From assembly GCF_003751635.1 (NCBI RefSeq), contig NZ_RJVI01000001.1:259997-323996 (forward strand): a DNA stretch of 64,000 bases. The letters run 5' to 3'. The notes under the pieces are model-generated. The model was not told the origin of the DNA. It saw only the letters and a list, made by a program, of their open reading frames with translations, and did no database searches. A program made the translations under genes and the position numbers. Below are positions 34,950 through 43,809 of the stretch, in pieces; the stretch's first letter is position 1; the number at the start of each line of letters is the position of its first letter. This DNA is from Inmirania thermothiophila. GTDB taxonomy: Bacteria > Pseudomonadota > Gammaproteobacteria > DSM-100275.

Positions 34950-36814
34950 TGGCGGCGGTGCTGAAGGAGGCGCGCGGGGTGCTGCGGTTCTCCACCGCGG
35001 GCAGCGTCGACGACGGCAAGAGCACCCTCATCGGGCGGCTGCTCTACGAGGCGCGCGCGGTGTTCGAGGACCAGCTCGAGGCGGTGGCGCGGGCGAGCCG
35101 CGGCGAAGGGCCGGATCTCGCGCTGCTCACCGACGGCCTCAAGGCCGAGCGGGAGCAGGGCATCACCATCGACGTCGCCTACCGCTACTTCGCCACGCCG
35201 CGGCGCAAGTTCATCATCGCCGACACCCCGGGCCACGAGCAGTACACGCGCAACATGGCCACCGGGGCGAGCACCGCCGACCTCGCCCTGATCCTGGTGG
35301 ATGCGGCGCGGGGGGTCGGCACCCAGTCGCGCCGCCACGCCTGGATCGCCCACCTGCTGGGCATCCCCAAGCTGGTGGTGGTGGTCAACAAGATGGACCT
35401 CGTCGGCTTCGAGCGTGCGGCCTTCGAGCGGGTGCGCGCCGAGTTCGAGCGCTTCGCCGCCCGCATCGGCGCGCGCGACCTCGTCTTCGTCCCGGTCAGC
35501 GCCCTGCACGGCGACAACGTCACCCGCCCCAGCCCGCGCATGCCCTGGTACGAGGGCCCGCCGCTGCTGGAGCTGCTGGAGACGGTCGAGGTCGGGGCCG
35601 ACGCCGCCGCGGCGCCGCTGCGCTTCCCGGTGCAGCTCGCCGTCCGCCCGGACAGCCGCTTCCGCGGCTACGCGGGCAGCGTCGCCTCGGGCACCGTGCG
35701 CGTGGGGCAGCGGGTGCGGGTCCTGCCCTCCGGGCGCGAGACCACGGTGCGGGCGGTCCACACCTTCGACGGCGCCCTCGCCGAGGCCGCGGCGCCGCAG
35801 GCGGTCATCCTCCTCCTCGCCGACGAGATCGACGTCGGCCGCGGCGACATGATCGTGGACGCCGCCGCGCCGCCGGAGGTCAGCCGCGAGCTGGAGGCGG
35901 ACGTGGTCTGGTTCGACGAGGAGCCGCTGGACCCGGAGCGGCCCTACCTCGTCAAGCACACCACGCGCACCACCCGCGCGCGCATCACCCACGTCGTCCA
36001 CCGCGTCGACGTCGACGCCCTGAGCCACCGCCACGCCGCCAGCCTCGCCCTCAACGACATCGGCCGCATCCGGCTCCACGCGGCGCAGCCCCTCGCCGTC
36101 GACCCCTACGCCGAGAACCGCGCCACCGGCGCCTTCATCCTCATCGACCCGCGCAGCCACCGCACCGTCGCCGCGGGCATGGTGGTGAGCGCCCACCCCG
36201 CGGCGAGCCCCAACGTCTTCTGGCGCGAGGGGCGCATCCCGCGCGCCGAGCGCGAGCGGGTGCACGGGCACCGCGCCGGCCTGCTCTGGCTCACGGGCCT
36301 GCCCTGCGCCGGCAAGAGCACCATCGCGCGGGCGCTGGAGGCGCGGCTGTTCGAGCGCGGCGTGCACGCCTACGTCCTCGACGGCGACAACCTGCGCCAC
36401 GGCCTCTCGGGCGATCTCGGCTTCTCCCCCGAGGACCGCAGCGAGCACCTGCGCCGGGTCGCCGAGGTGGCCTCGATCCTCATCGACGCCGGCAACCTCG
36501 TGATCGGCGCCTTCGTCTCGCCGCGGGTCGCCCACCGCGAACGGGTGCGCGGCATCGTGGGCGAGGAGGACTTCCTCGAGGTCCATGTCAGCACGCCGCC
36601 CGAGGTCTGCGCCCTGCGCGACCGCCACGGCCTCTACCGGCGCGCCCGCGCCGGCGAGATCCCGGGCTTCACCGGGGTCGACGCCCCCTACGAGCCGCCG
36701 CCGGCGCCGGATCTGGTGCTGCCGGCGCACGAGCTGGCGGTGGAGGACGCCGTGGAGCGGCTCATGGCCCTGCTCCGGGCGCGGGGCTGGCTGGGACGGG
36801 CGGGCGGCGGCTGA
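34949..36814 (+). CDS. cysNC: CysN-CysC fusion: sulfate adenylyltransferase GTPase subunit plus APS kinase
   Basis: Bifunctional 621-residue enzyme. Residues 1-420 are the EF-Tu-like GTPase CysN, with GSVDDGKST (18-26), DTPGHEQY and NKMDL motifs, driving APS formation with CysD. Residues 435-621 are APS kinase, with P-loop GLPCAGKST at 450-458, DGDNLRHGL and FVSPRVAHR, making PAPS. The fusion is common in proteobacteria. PAPS output looks partly redundant with an iron-sulfur CysH that normally takes APS, though PAPS also serves sulfotransferases. The 3' end overlaps the convergent YecE-like gene by 53 bases. Confidence 0.96.
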   Translation: MAAVLKEARGVLRFSTAGSVDDGKSTLIGRLLYEARAVFEDQLEAVARASRGEGPDLALLTDGLKAEREQGITIDVAYRYFATPRRKFIIADTPGHEQYTRNMATGASTADLALILVDAARGVGTQSRRHAWIAHLLGIPKLVVVVNKMDLVGFERAAFERVRAEFERFAARIGARDLVFVPVSALHGDNVTRPSPRMPWYEGPPLLELLETVEVGADAAAAPLRFPVQLAVRPDSRFRGYAGSVASGTVRVGQRVRVLPSGRETTVRAVHTFDGALAEAAAPQAVILLLADEIDVGRGDMIVDAAAPPEVSRELEADVVWFDEEPLDPERPYLVKHTTRTTRARITHVVHRVDVDALSHRHAASLALNDIGRIRLHAAQPLAVDPYAENRATGAFILIDPRSHRTVAAGMVVSAHPAASPNVFWREGRIPRAERERVHGHRAGLLWLTGLPCAGKSTIARALEARLFERGVHAYVLDGDNLRHGLSGDLGFSPEDRSEHLRRVAEVASILIDAGNLVIGAFVSPRVAHRERVRGIVGEEDFLEVHVSTPPEVCALRDRHGLYRRARAGEIPGFTGVDAPYEPPPAPDLVLPAHELAVEDAVERLMALLRARGWLGRAGGG

Positions 36815-37541
36815 ACCCGCACAGCGCCTGCAGGATGCGGGCGTCTTCGGGGGCCGCGCCCGCGGCGTCGTTGTCGAAGTAGACGAAGACGTCGCGCCCC
36901 TCGGCGCGCCAGGCCGAGATCCGCTCCGCCCAGGGGCGCAGCCCCGCCTCGCCGTAGGCGGAGGCGTAGGTGCGCGGGCGCCCGTGGAGGCGGACGTAGA
37001 CCAGGTCGGTGGTGACGGCGTCCCAGCGCGGCCAGCGCCCGGCGTCGGAGAGGGCGTGGGCGACGCCCGCGGCGGCGAGGCGCTCCGCCACCGCGTCCGT
37101 GAACCAGCCGCGGTGGCGGAACTCGAGCACGTGGCGCGGTCCCGGCCAGGTCCCCAGCACCTCCAGGAATCCGGCGAGCAGCGCCGCGTCGGCGTGCAGC
37201 CCCGGGGGCGCCTGCCAGAGGACGCACGCAAGCCGCGCCCCGAGGGGGGCCGAGGCCGCGCGCTGTGCCGCCACCTCCGCGGCGACGTCGCGCAGGCGGC
37301 GCAGGTGGGTGACGGCGCGGTGGCCCTTGAGGGAGAAGAGGAAGTCGTCCGGGGTCGCGGCGGCCCAGCGGGCGAGCGTCGCCGGGGCGAGGCGGCGGTA
37401 GAAGCTCGCGTTCACCTCCACCGTGTCGAAGTGCGCGGCGAGGTGCGCGAGCCAGCGCGCGCGCGGCACGCCGCGGAAGAAGCCGTCACGCCAGTGCGGA
37501 TAGCTCCAGCCGCTGGTGCCGATGTGCAGCGACCCCGCCAT
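36762..37541 (-). CDS. YecE-family DUF72 protein
   Basis: TIM-barrel-like DUF72 protein of 259 residues. Signature stretches: HIGTSGWSYPHW at the N-terminus, ASFYRR near residue 45, LEFRHRGWF, and VYVRLHGR...Y followed by VYFDNDAAGAAPEDA near the C-terminus. Biochemical function unknown for the family. ATG at 37541. The last 18 codons overlap the 3' end of cysNC on the other strand. It is divergent from ubiD. Confidence 0.88.
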   Translation of the reverse strand: MAGSLHIGTSGWSYPHWRDGFFRGVPRARWLAHLAAHFDTVEVNASFYRRLAPATLARWAAATPDDFLFSLKGHRAVTHLRRLRDVAAEVAAQRAASAPLGARLACVLWQAPPGLHADAALLAGFLEVLGTWPGPRHVLEFRHRGWFTDAVAERLAAAGVAHALSDAGRWPRWDAVTTDLVYVRLHGRPRTYASAYGEAGLRPWAERISAWRAEGRDVFVYFDNDAAGAAPEDARILQALCGFSRRPPVPASPAPGAGP

Positions 37542-37575
37542 GGTCGGTCGCCAATGTGCACCGCCGCGGCGGCGT

Positions 37576-37604
37576 TTGCCAGCCCCCGGGGCGGCCCGCA
37601 TAAT
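37576..37604 (+). promoter_or_regulatory. ubiD promoter, near-leaderless
   Basis: TTGCCA (-35, 37576-37581), 17 bases, CATAAT (-10, 37599-37604): five of six matches in both hexamers at ideal spacing. The predicted start, about 37611, is two bases before the ATG at 37613, so the message would be almost leaderless. Confidence 0.6.
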
Positions 37605-37612
37605 CGGCCGCC

Positions 37613-39115
37613 ATGCCGTACCGTGACCTGCGAGACTTCGTCGCCGACCTCGAGCGCCGGGGGGAGCTCAAGCGCGTCGGTCTCGAGGTGGATCCGCACC
37701 TGGAGGTCACCGAGATCTGCGACCGCACCCTGCGCGCGGGCGGGCCGGCGCTGCTCTTCGAGCGGCCGAGGGGCTCGGAGGTGCCGCTTCTGGCCAACCT
37801 GTTCGGGACGCCGCGCCGCGTCGCCCTCGGGATGGGCCGCGACGACGTCGGCGCGCTGCGCGAGGTGGGGCGGCTGCTCGCCTTCCTCAAGGAGCCGGAG
37901 CCGCCGGCGGGGATGCGCGACGCCTGGCAGAAGCTGCCGGTCTTCCGCCAGGTCCTGCACATGAACCCGCGCGTGCTCCCACGGGCCCCCTGCCAGGAGG
38001 TGGTGCTGGAGGGGGAGGAGGTGGACCTCGGGCGCTTCCCGATCCAGACCTGCTGGCCCGGCGACGCCGGCCCGCTCATCACCTGGGCCCTGGTGGTGAC
38101 GCGCGGCCCGCGCAAGCCGCGCCAGAACCTCGGCATCTACCGCCAGCAGGTGATCGGACGCAACCGCGTCATCATGCGCTGGCTCTCCCACCGCGGCGGC
38201 GCCCTCGACTACCGCGACTGGCGCGAGGCCCGTCCCGGCGAGCCCTTCCCGGTGGCGGTGGCGCTGGGCGCGGATCCGGCGACGATGCTCGCGGCGGTGA
38301 CCCCCATCCCGGACACCCTCTCGGAGTACGCCTTCGCCGGGCTGCTGCGCGGCGCGCGCACCGAGGTGGTGCGCTGCCGCCACGCCGATCTGCAGGTGCC
38401 GGCGAGCGCCGAGATCGTGCTCGAGGGCTTCATCCACCCCGGGGACGAGGCCGACGAGGGCCCCTTCGGCGACCACACCGGCTACTACAACGAGGTGGAG
38501 CGCTTCCCGGTCTTCACCATCGAGCGCATCACCCACCGCCACCGGCCCATCTACCACAGCACCTACACCGGGCGGCCGCCGGACGAGCCGGCGATCCTCG
38601 GCGTCGCCCTCAACGAGGTCTTCGTCCCCATCCTGCAGCGGCAGTTCCCCGAGATCGTCGACTTCTACCTGCCGCCCGAGGGCTGCTCCTACCGCCTCGC
38701 CTGCGTCAGCATCCGCAAGGAGTACCCGGGCCACGCCAAGCGCGTGATGATGGGGGTGTGGTCCTTCCTGCGCCAGTTCATGTACACCAAGTTCGTCATC
38801 GTCACCGACGACGACGTGGACGTGCGCGACTGGCGGGACGTGATCTGGGCCATGACCACGCGCATGGACCCCGCGCGCGACACGGTGGTGGTGGGGAACA
38901 CCCCCATCGACTACCTCGACTTCGCCTCCCCGGTCTCCGGCCTCGGCTCCAAGATGGGCTTCGACGCCACCACCAAGTGGCCGGGCGAGACGACGCGCGC
39001 CTGGGGCCGCCCCATCCGCATGGACGAGGCCGTGCGCCGCCGCGTCGACGAGCTCTGGGACGCGCTGGGCATCCTCGCCGCGGACGCCGATGGCGGCCGC
39101 ACCCGCCCACTATAA
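37613..39115 (+). CDS. ubiD: 4-hydroxy-3-polyprenylbenzoate decarboxylase UbiD
   Basis: Prenylated-FMN-dependent decarboxylase of ubiquinone synthesis, 500 residues. It begins [17 protein letters not shown], has the [13 protein letters not shown] and [14 protein letters not shown] cofactor regions near residue 170, and the catalytic E(x)D-rich [11 protein letters not shown] near residue 283, all diagnostic. UbiX, which makes the cofactor, is not in the window. ATG at 37613 has no ribosome-binding site, matching the near-leaderless promoter. Its last codons, CTA TAA, create the next promoter's -10 box. Confidence 0.96.
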   Translation: MPYRDLRDFVADLERRGELKRVGLEVDPHLEVTEICDRTLRAGGPALLFERPRGSEVPLLANLFGTPRRVALGMGRDDVGALREVGRLLAFLKEPEPPAGMRDAWQKLPVFRQVLHMNPRVLPRAPCQEVVLEGEEVDLGRFPIQTCWPGDAGPLITWALVVTRGPRKPRQNLGIYRQQVIGRNRVIMRWLSHRGGALDYRDWREARPGEPFPVAVALGADPATMLAAVTPIPDTLSEYAFAGLLRGARTEVVRCRHADLQVPASAEIVLEGFIHPGDEADEGPFGDHTGYYNEVERFPVFTIERITHRHRPIYHSTYTGRPPDEPAILGVALNEVFVPILQRQFPEIVDFYLPPEGCSYRLACVSIRKEYPGHAKRVMMGVWSFLRQFMYTKFVIVTDDDVDVRDWRDVIWAMTTRMDPARDTVVVGNTPIDYLDFASPVSGLGSKMGFDATTKWPGETTRAWGRPIRMDEAVRRRVDELWDALGILAADADGGRTRPL

Positions 39116-39116
39116 T
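39111..39116 (+). promoter_or_regulatory. -10 box (TATAAT) of the ParA-type ATPase gene, formed by the ubiD stop
   Basis: Perfect TATAAT; the ubiD TAA stop is at 39113-39115 inside it. Transcription would begin near 39123, 25 bases before the ATG. No -35 match. Confidence 0.5.
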
Positions 39117-39147
39117 TCGCCCGGGCCCGGCACGCGGAGGGGCGGCC

Positions 39148-39789
39148 ATGCGCACCATCCTGGTCCTCAACGCCAAGGGCGGCTGCGGCAAGACCACCAT
39201 CGCCACCACCCTCGCCGCGCACTACGCGGCGCGCGGGCACCAGGTGGCGCTGGCCGACCTCGACCCCCAGGCGAGCGCCTGGACGTGGCTCGAGGCGCGC
39301 CCGGAGACGCGTCCGCCGATCCACGGCATCGCCGCCTGGGAGGGCGCCTGGCGCGCCCCGCGCGGCTGCGAGGTGCTGGTCATGGACGCCCCGGCGCGGG
39401 TCCACGGCGCGGAGCTCGCTCCGCTGCTGCGCCGCGCCGAGACGGTGCTGATCCCGGTCTTGCCCTCGCCCCTGGACATCCGCGCCGCGGCGCGCTTCGT
39501 GGGCGAGCTCACGGCCACCCCCCAGGTGGCGCGGGGCCGGGTGGTCCTCGGCGTGCTCGCCAACCGCGTGCGCGAGCACACGCGCATCTACCACACCCTC
39601 GAGGACTTCCTGCGCCGGCTCGGCATCCCCTTCATCGGCGTGCTGCGCGAGAGCCAGAACTACATCCGCGCCGCCGAGCGGGGGCTCGGGGTCCTCGAGC
39701 TCGCCCCCGCCCAGGCGGCCCAGGATCGGGAGCAGTGGCAGCGCCTGCTGCGCTGGCTGGGCAGCCGCCGCAGCCGTCCCGCGGCGTGA
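39148..39789 (+). CDS. ParA/MinD-type ATPase (orphan)
   Basis: Deviant Walker A ATPase of 213 residues: KGGCGKTT at residues 10-17 with the signature lysine, DLDPQASA near residue 41 and LVMDAPA near residue 78. Short ParA proteins of this type position plasmids, chemoreceptor arrays, carboxysomes or other cargo. No ParB partner or helix-turn-helix domain is encoded alongside, so a direct role with the parS sites near recF is not shown. ATG at 39148 with CGGAGGGG upstream. It has its own promoter. Confidence 0.88.
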   Translation: MRTILVLNAKGGCGKTTIATTLAAHYAARGHQVALADLDPQASAWTWLEARPETRPPIHGIAAWEGAWRAPRGCEVLVMDAPARVHGAELAPLLRRAETVLIPVLPSPLDIRAAARFVGELTATPQVARGRVVLGVLANRVREHTRIYHTLEDFLRRLGIPFIGVLRESQNYIRAAERGLGVLELAPAQAAQDREQWQRLLRWLGSRRSRPAA

Positions 39790-39880
39790 GCGGAACCCGC
39801 CTCCGCGACGGGTGTCCAAGGCATCGGTCCGGGCGGGGGCGACGACGTCGGGGAGCCGGATGCACCGAGGTTCACGCGCG

Positions 39881-40249
39881 ATGAGGTGGTGGGTCGCGGC
39901 GGCCCTGGCGCTGCTTGCGGCCGGGCTGGTCGGGGGCGGCACCGCCGGGGCCGCCGTCGCCGCCGGCGCGAGCCTCGCCGTCCCCGCCGGAGAGGCCTCC
40001 CGAGCCGGCTGGCTTCCCTGCGAGGCGCGCTTCCACCGCCCGGCCCACCATGAAGGCACCACGCTGCCGCAGGTGGAGCGGCCGCGCTCGCCCGGCGCGC
40101 CGCCCGGTCCGGCGCTGGCGCCGGCGATGCCGTTCCAGGCCGCGATGCCGCAGGGGGCGACCCGCCCGCCCGGGGCCTCCCGGCAGCGCCTCTACCTGCT
40201 CTACCGGCGTCTCCTCCTCACCCCGCACACGGTGATGCGGCTCGGCTGA
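39881..40249 (+). CDS. Possible small secreted or membrane-anchored protein
   Basis: A 122-residue reading frame. MRWW is followed by a long hydrophobic alanine/leucine/glycine stretch (residues 5-40) like a signal peptide or anchor, then a proline-rich segment with one cysteine and several histidines, and a basic leucine-rich end (RQRLYLLYRRLLL). I recognise no family. An ATG at 39860 would extend it. No clear ribosome-binding site. If it is not a gene, 39790-40310 is a 520-base non-coding gap between the ParA-type and beta-propeller genes. Confidence 0.4.
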   Translation: MRWWVAAALALLAAGLVGGGTAGAAVAAGASLAVPAGEASRAGWLPCEARFHRPAHHEGTTLPQVERPRSPGAPPGPALAPAMPFQAAMPQGATRPPGASRQRLYLLYRRLLLTPHTVMRLG

Positions 40250-40310
40250 CCCTTGCGTGCGCCCGCGCGGCGCCCCAGGCCCGTCCCGTTTCCGCGAGGA
40301 GGATTCGTCC

Positions 40311-41354
40311 ATGTCCACGCCTTCCTTCCGGCCCTTGCGCCGGCTGATGGCCGTGCTCGCCTTCCTTGGCGCCGCGGCCTCCGCCGAACCCTTGGTCTAC
40401 GTTCCCACCGGGGAGGCCAACCGCCTGGTGGCGGTGGATCTCGCCCGCGGTGCGGTCACCGCCGCCATCGACGGCGTCGTCGCCAGTCACGGGCTCGCAT
40501 ACGCGCCCGAGGCGGGCGTGCTCATCGCCGGCAGCTTCCAGACGGTGGCCCCGGCGGGCATGCCGGCCAGGCCCGCGGGCGTCTCCCAGAGCGAGCACGA
40601 GGCCCATCACCGCGGCGGCGGCGACGCCTCGGCTTCCGGCCTCGTCTATCTCGTCGACGTCGCCACCGGCGCGATCCGGCGGCAGGTGCCGGTGGCCGGT
40701 CCCGTGCACCACGTCCTCGCCCTGCCCGGCGGGCGCTGGGGGGTGGCCACGCACCCGACAGGCGGCGGGATCAGCGTCGTCGACCTGCAGACGGGGCGCA
40801 TGGCGGCGCGGGTGGCCACCGGGCCGGCCCCCAACTACGCGGTGGCGAGCGCCGATGGCGGGCGCGTGTGGGTCAGCAACACGGGCAACGGTACCGTGAG
40901 CGAGATCGACACCGGGCGCTGGATCGTCCGCCGCAACATCGTGGTCGAGGGCGGCCCCGAACACATGGCCCTGTCACGCGACGCGCGGCGCCTGTTCGTG
41001 GTCGCCGCGGAAACCGGCGAGGTGGTGGAGATCGATCTGCCGGCGGGCGTGGTGGCGGCGCGGTACGCGGTGGGCCGCTCGCCCCACGGGCTCGCCCTGA
41101 GCGCCGACGGGCGGCAGGTGTTCGTGGCCGTGAACGGCGAGGACAAGCTCGTCGCGCTGCGGCCGGACGAGCGGTCGATGCGCACGCTCGCGCTCGCCCC
41201 GCGGCCCTATCACGTCACCGTCGCCCCGGACAACCGCATCCTGGTGACGAGCAGCGCCGACGGGCGGCTGTGGCTCGTGGACGCCGACCCGCTCGCGGTG
41301 CGCTCGACCCTGCAGCTCGGGGCGGTGGGCCATCAGATGGCGCTGGTGCCATGA
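40311..41354 (+). CDS. Secreted YVTN/cytochrome d1-like beta-propeller protein
   Basis: A 347-residue protein with a signal peptide (RRLMAVLAFLGAAASA, cleaved near residue 27) and about seven blades marked by VAVDLARGAV, VVDLQTGRMA, VSNTGNGTVSEID and LALSADGR repeats. The His-rich insertion SEHEAHHRGGG near residue 85 could bind a metal. No heme motif is present. GCGAGGAGG ribosome-binding site. It ends in an ATGA overlap with ccmF, so the two are coupled. The association with cytochrome c maturation suggests a periplasmic accessory role, which is inference. Confidence 0.8.
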   Translation: MSTPSFRPLRRLMAVLAFLGAAASAEPLVYVPTGEANRLVAVDLARGAVTAAIDGVVASHGLAYAPEAGVLIAGSFQTVAPAGMPARPAGVSQSEHEAHHRGGGDASASGLVYLVDVATGAIRRQVPVAGPVHHVLALPGGRWGVATHPTGGGISVVDLQTGRMAARVATGPAPNYAVASADGGRVWVSNTGNGTVSEIDTGRWIVRRNIVVEGGPEHMALSRDARRLFVVAAETGEVVEIDLPAGVVAARYAVGRSPHGLALSADGRQVFVAVNGEDKLVALRPDERSMRTLALAPRPYHVTVAPDNRILVTSSADGRLWLVDADPLAVRSTLQLGAVGHQMALVP

Positions 41355-43315
41355 TCCCGGAGCTCGGACATCTCGCCCTCGCCCTCGCGCTCGGGGTGGC
41401 GCTGGTGCAGGCGGCGGTGCCGCTCGTGGGCGCGGCGCGGGGGATCGCACCCTGGCTGGCGGTGGCACGGCCGGCGGCGCTGGCGCAGTTCCTGCTCCTG
41501 AGCGTGTCGCTGGCGGCCCTCACGCAGGCCTTCGTCGCCAACGACTTCAGCGTCGCCTACGTGGCCTCCAACGCCAACACCCGCCTGCCCCTGCTCTACC
41601 GCATCACCGGGGTCTGGGGTGGCCACGAGGGGTCGATGCTGTTCTGGGTCTGGACCCTGTCGGCCTGGGGCCTGGCCGTGGCGCTGCGCAGCCGCGCCCT
41701 GCCCGAAGCCATGATGGCCCGCGTGCTGGCGATCATGGGGATGATCGCCGTCGGCTTTCTGAGCTTCCTGCTGCTCACCTCCAATCCCTTCGAGCGGCTG
41801 CTGTGGCCGCCGGCCGACGGTCGCGACCTCAACCCGCTGCTGCAGGATCCGGGTCTCGCCTTCCATCCCCCGACCCTGTACATGGGCTACGTGGGCTTCT
41901 CGGTGGCCTTCGCCTTCGCCATCGCGGCCCTGATCGGAGGGCGCCTGGACGCGGCGTGGGCGCGCTGGTCGCGGCCGTGGACGACGGCGGCGTGGGTGTG
42001 GCTGACCGCCGGCATCGTCATCGGCAGCATGTGGGCCTACAACGAGCTGGGCTGGGGCGGCTGGTGGTTCTGGGACCCGGTGGAGAACGCCTCGTTCATG
42101 CCCTGGCTGACGGGGACGGCGCTCATCCACTCCCTCGCCGTCACCGACAAGCGGGGGATGTTCAAGGGCTGGACCGTGTTCCTGGCCATCCTCACCTTCT
42201 CGTTGAGCCTGCTGGGGACGTTCCTGGTGCGCTCCGGGGTGCTGACCTCGGTCCACGCCTTCGCCAGCGACCCGGGCCGCGGCCTGTTCATCCTGCTGCT
42301 GCTCGGGGTCACCGTCGGCGGCGCGCTCCTCCTCTATGCCCTGCGCGCGCCGACCCTGCGCGCCATCGGCGGCTTCGCCCTGTGCTCGCGGGAGACGGCG
42401 CTGCTGCTCAACAACGTCGCCCTCGTGGTGGTGACCCTGACGGTGCTCCTGGGCACGGCCTATCCGCTGGTGCTGGAGGCGCTCGGCGGGGGCAAGATCT
42501 CGGTCGGGCCGCCGTACTTCAACGCCGTCTTCGTGCCGCTGATGGTCCCCGTGCTCTTCCTCACCGGGCTCGGTCCCCTCCTGCGGTGGCGCCAGGACGA
42601 CCCGGTGCGGGTGGTGCGCAGCCTGCGGTGGATCGCGCTGGCGGCGTTGGCGCTGGGTGTGGCGGCCGCCTTCGCCGTCGTCGGCGGCGCCTCCGACGTG
42701 GCCACGGCAGGCGGCCTGACGCTGGCGGCGTGGCTGCTCCTCGCGAGCCGGGAGGCGCTCGGCCGGCGGGGCGGGGCGCTGGGGGCGCTGCGGGCGGTGC
42801 CTGCGCATCGGTGGGGCATGGTGGTGGCGCACGGCGGTCTCGCGGTGCTGGTGGTGGGGGTGGTGATGGCGAGCCGCTACAGCGTCGAGCGCGATGTGCG
42901 CATCGAGCCGGGCGCCGAGGTGGCCGTGGGCGCCTACCTCTTCCGCTTCGGCGAGCCGGTCTCCGGGCGCGGGCCCAACTACCGCAGCGTCGTGTTCCCG
43001 GTGCAGGTGCTGCGCGACGGCCGCGAGGTGGCGCGCCTGCGCCCGGAGAAGCGCACCTACCTGGTCTCCGGCCAGCCCATGACCGAGGCCGCCATCCGCG
43101 TCGGGGTCCTGCGCGACCTGTACGTGGCCCTGGGCGAGCCTCTGGAGGGCGGGGCCTGGGCGGTGCGGGTCTACGTCAAGCCGTTCGTGCGCTGGATCTG
43201 GACCGGGGGCCTGCTGATGATGCTGGGAGGCGTGCTCGCCATCGCCGACCGCCGCTACCGGCGCGTGCGCGTCGCCGCGCCGGCGGCGTGGGCGGCGCAG
43301 GAGGGGGCGGCATGA
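41351..43315 (+). CDS. ccmF: Cytochrome c heme lyase subunit CcmF
   Basis: Large integral membrane protein of System I cytochrome c maturation; it takes heme from holo-CcmE and attaches it to apocytochrome with CcmH and CcmI. The WWD heme-handling motif reads WGGWWFWDPVENASFMPW near residues 238-255, and the conserved histidines of flanking helices are present; 654 residues is typical. ATG at 41351 overlaps the beta-propeller stop. ccmA-E and ccmG are not adjacent, so the system is split. Confidence 0.96.
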   Translation: MIPELGHLALALALGVALVQAAVPLVGAARGIAPWLAVARPAALAQFLLLSVSLAALTQAFVANDFSVAYVASNANTRLPLLYRITGVWGGHEGSMLFWVWTLSAWGLAVALRSRALPEAMMARVLAIMGMIAVGFLSFLLLTSNPFERLLWPPADGRDLNPLLQDPGLAFHPPTLYMGYVGFSVAFAFAIAALIGGRLDAAWARWSRPWTTAAWVWLTAGIVIGSMWAYNELGWGGWWFWDPVENASFMPWLTGTALIHSLAVTDKRGMFKGWTVFLAILTFSLSLLGTFLVRSGVLTSVHAFASDPGRGLFILLLLGVTVGGALLLYALRAPTLRAIGGFALCSRETALLLNNVALVVVTLTVLLGTAYPLVLEALGGGKISVGPPYFNAVFVPLMVPVLFLTGLGPLLRWRQDDPVRVVRSLRWIALAALALGVAAAFAVVGGASDVATAGGLTLAAWLLLASREALGRRGGALGALRAVPAHRWGMVVAHGGLAVLVVGVVMASRYSVERDVRIEPGAEVAVGAYLFRFGEPVSGRGPNYRSVVFPVQVLRDGREVARLRPEKRTYLVSGQPMTEAAIRVGVLRDLYVALGEPLEGGAWAVRVYVKPFVRWIWTGGLLMMLGGVLAIADRRYRRVRVAAPAAWAAQEGAA

Positions 43316-43809
43316 ACGGCCTGCGCGGTCTCGTCCTGGGCGCGGTGGCGGGCCTCGTGCTCGCGGTGCCCCTTGCCGGCACCTCGGCGCCGGCCCGGGA
43401 CCTCTACCCGTTCGACGATCCCGTCCTGGCGGAGCGCTTCTGGCGGCTCGCGCGGAGCCTGCGCTGCCTTGTGTGCCAGAACCAGAGCGTGGCGGAGTCC
43501 GGGGCCGATCTCGCGCGCGACATCCGCGCCGAGATCTACAAGCAGCTGCGCGCCGGCGCTACCGACCGGCAGATCGTCGACTGGATGCTCGCCCGCTACG
43601 GCGAGTTCGTGCTCCTGCGCCCGCCGCTGCGTCCCGGCACGGTGGCGCTGTGGGCGGCCCCGGCCGTGCTGGCCCTGGTCGGGGTGGTGCTGCTGCTGCG
43701 CCTGACGCGGGCCTCCCGGAAGGCGGTGGAGGTCCCGGAGCTCAGTCCCCGCGAACGGGAGCTGGTCGAGCGGCTGCTGGGCGCGGCGCAAGGGGAGGAG
43801 CGATCGTGA
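43312..43809 (+). CDS. ccmH: Cytochrome c maturation thiol protein CcmH (CycL domain)
   Basis: Periplasmic thiol-disulfide protein anchored in the inner membrane that keeps apocytochrome cysteines reduced. Signal segment at residues 5-25, the RCLVCQNQSV motif with C52 and C55, and a C-terminal membrane helix near residues 105-125; 165 residues. ATGA overlap with ccmF upstream and GTGA overlap with ccmI downstream. It encodes only the N-terminal CcmH function; the TPR part is the separate ccmI, as in Pseudomonas. Confidence 0.95.
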   Translation: MNGLRGLVLGAVAGLVLAVPLAGTSAPARDLYPFDDPVLAERFWRLARSLRCLVCQNQSVAESGADLARDIRAEIYKQLRAGATDRQIVDWMLARYGEFVLLRPPLRPGTVALWAAPAVLALVGVVLLLRLTRASRKAVEVPELSPRERELVERLLGAAQGEERS

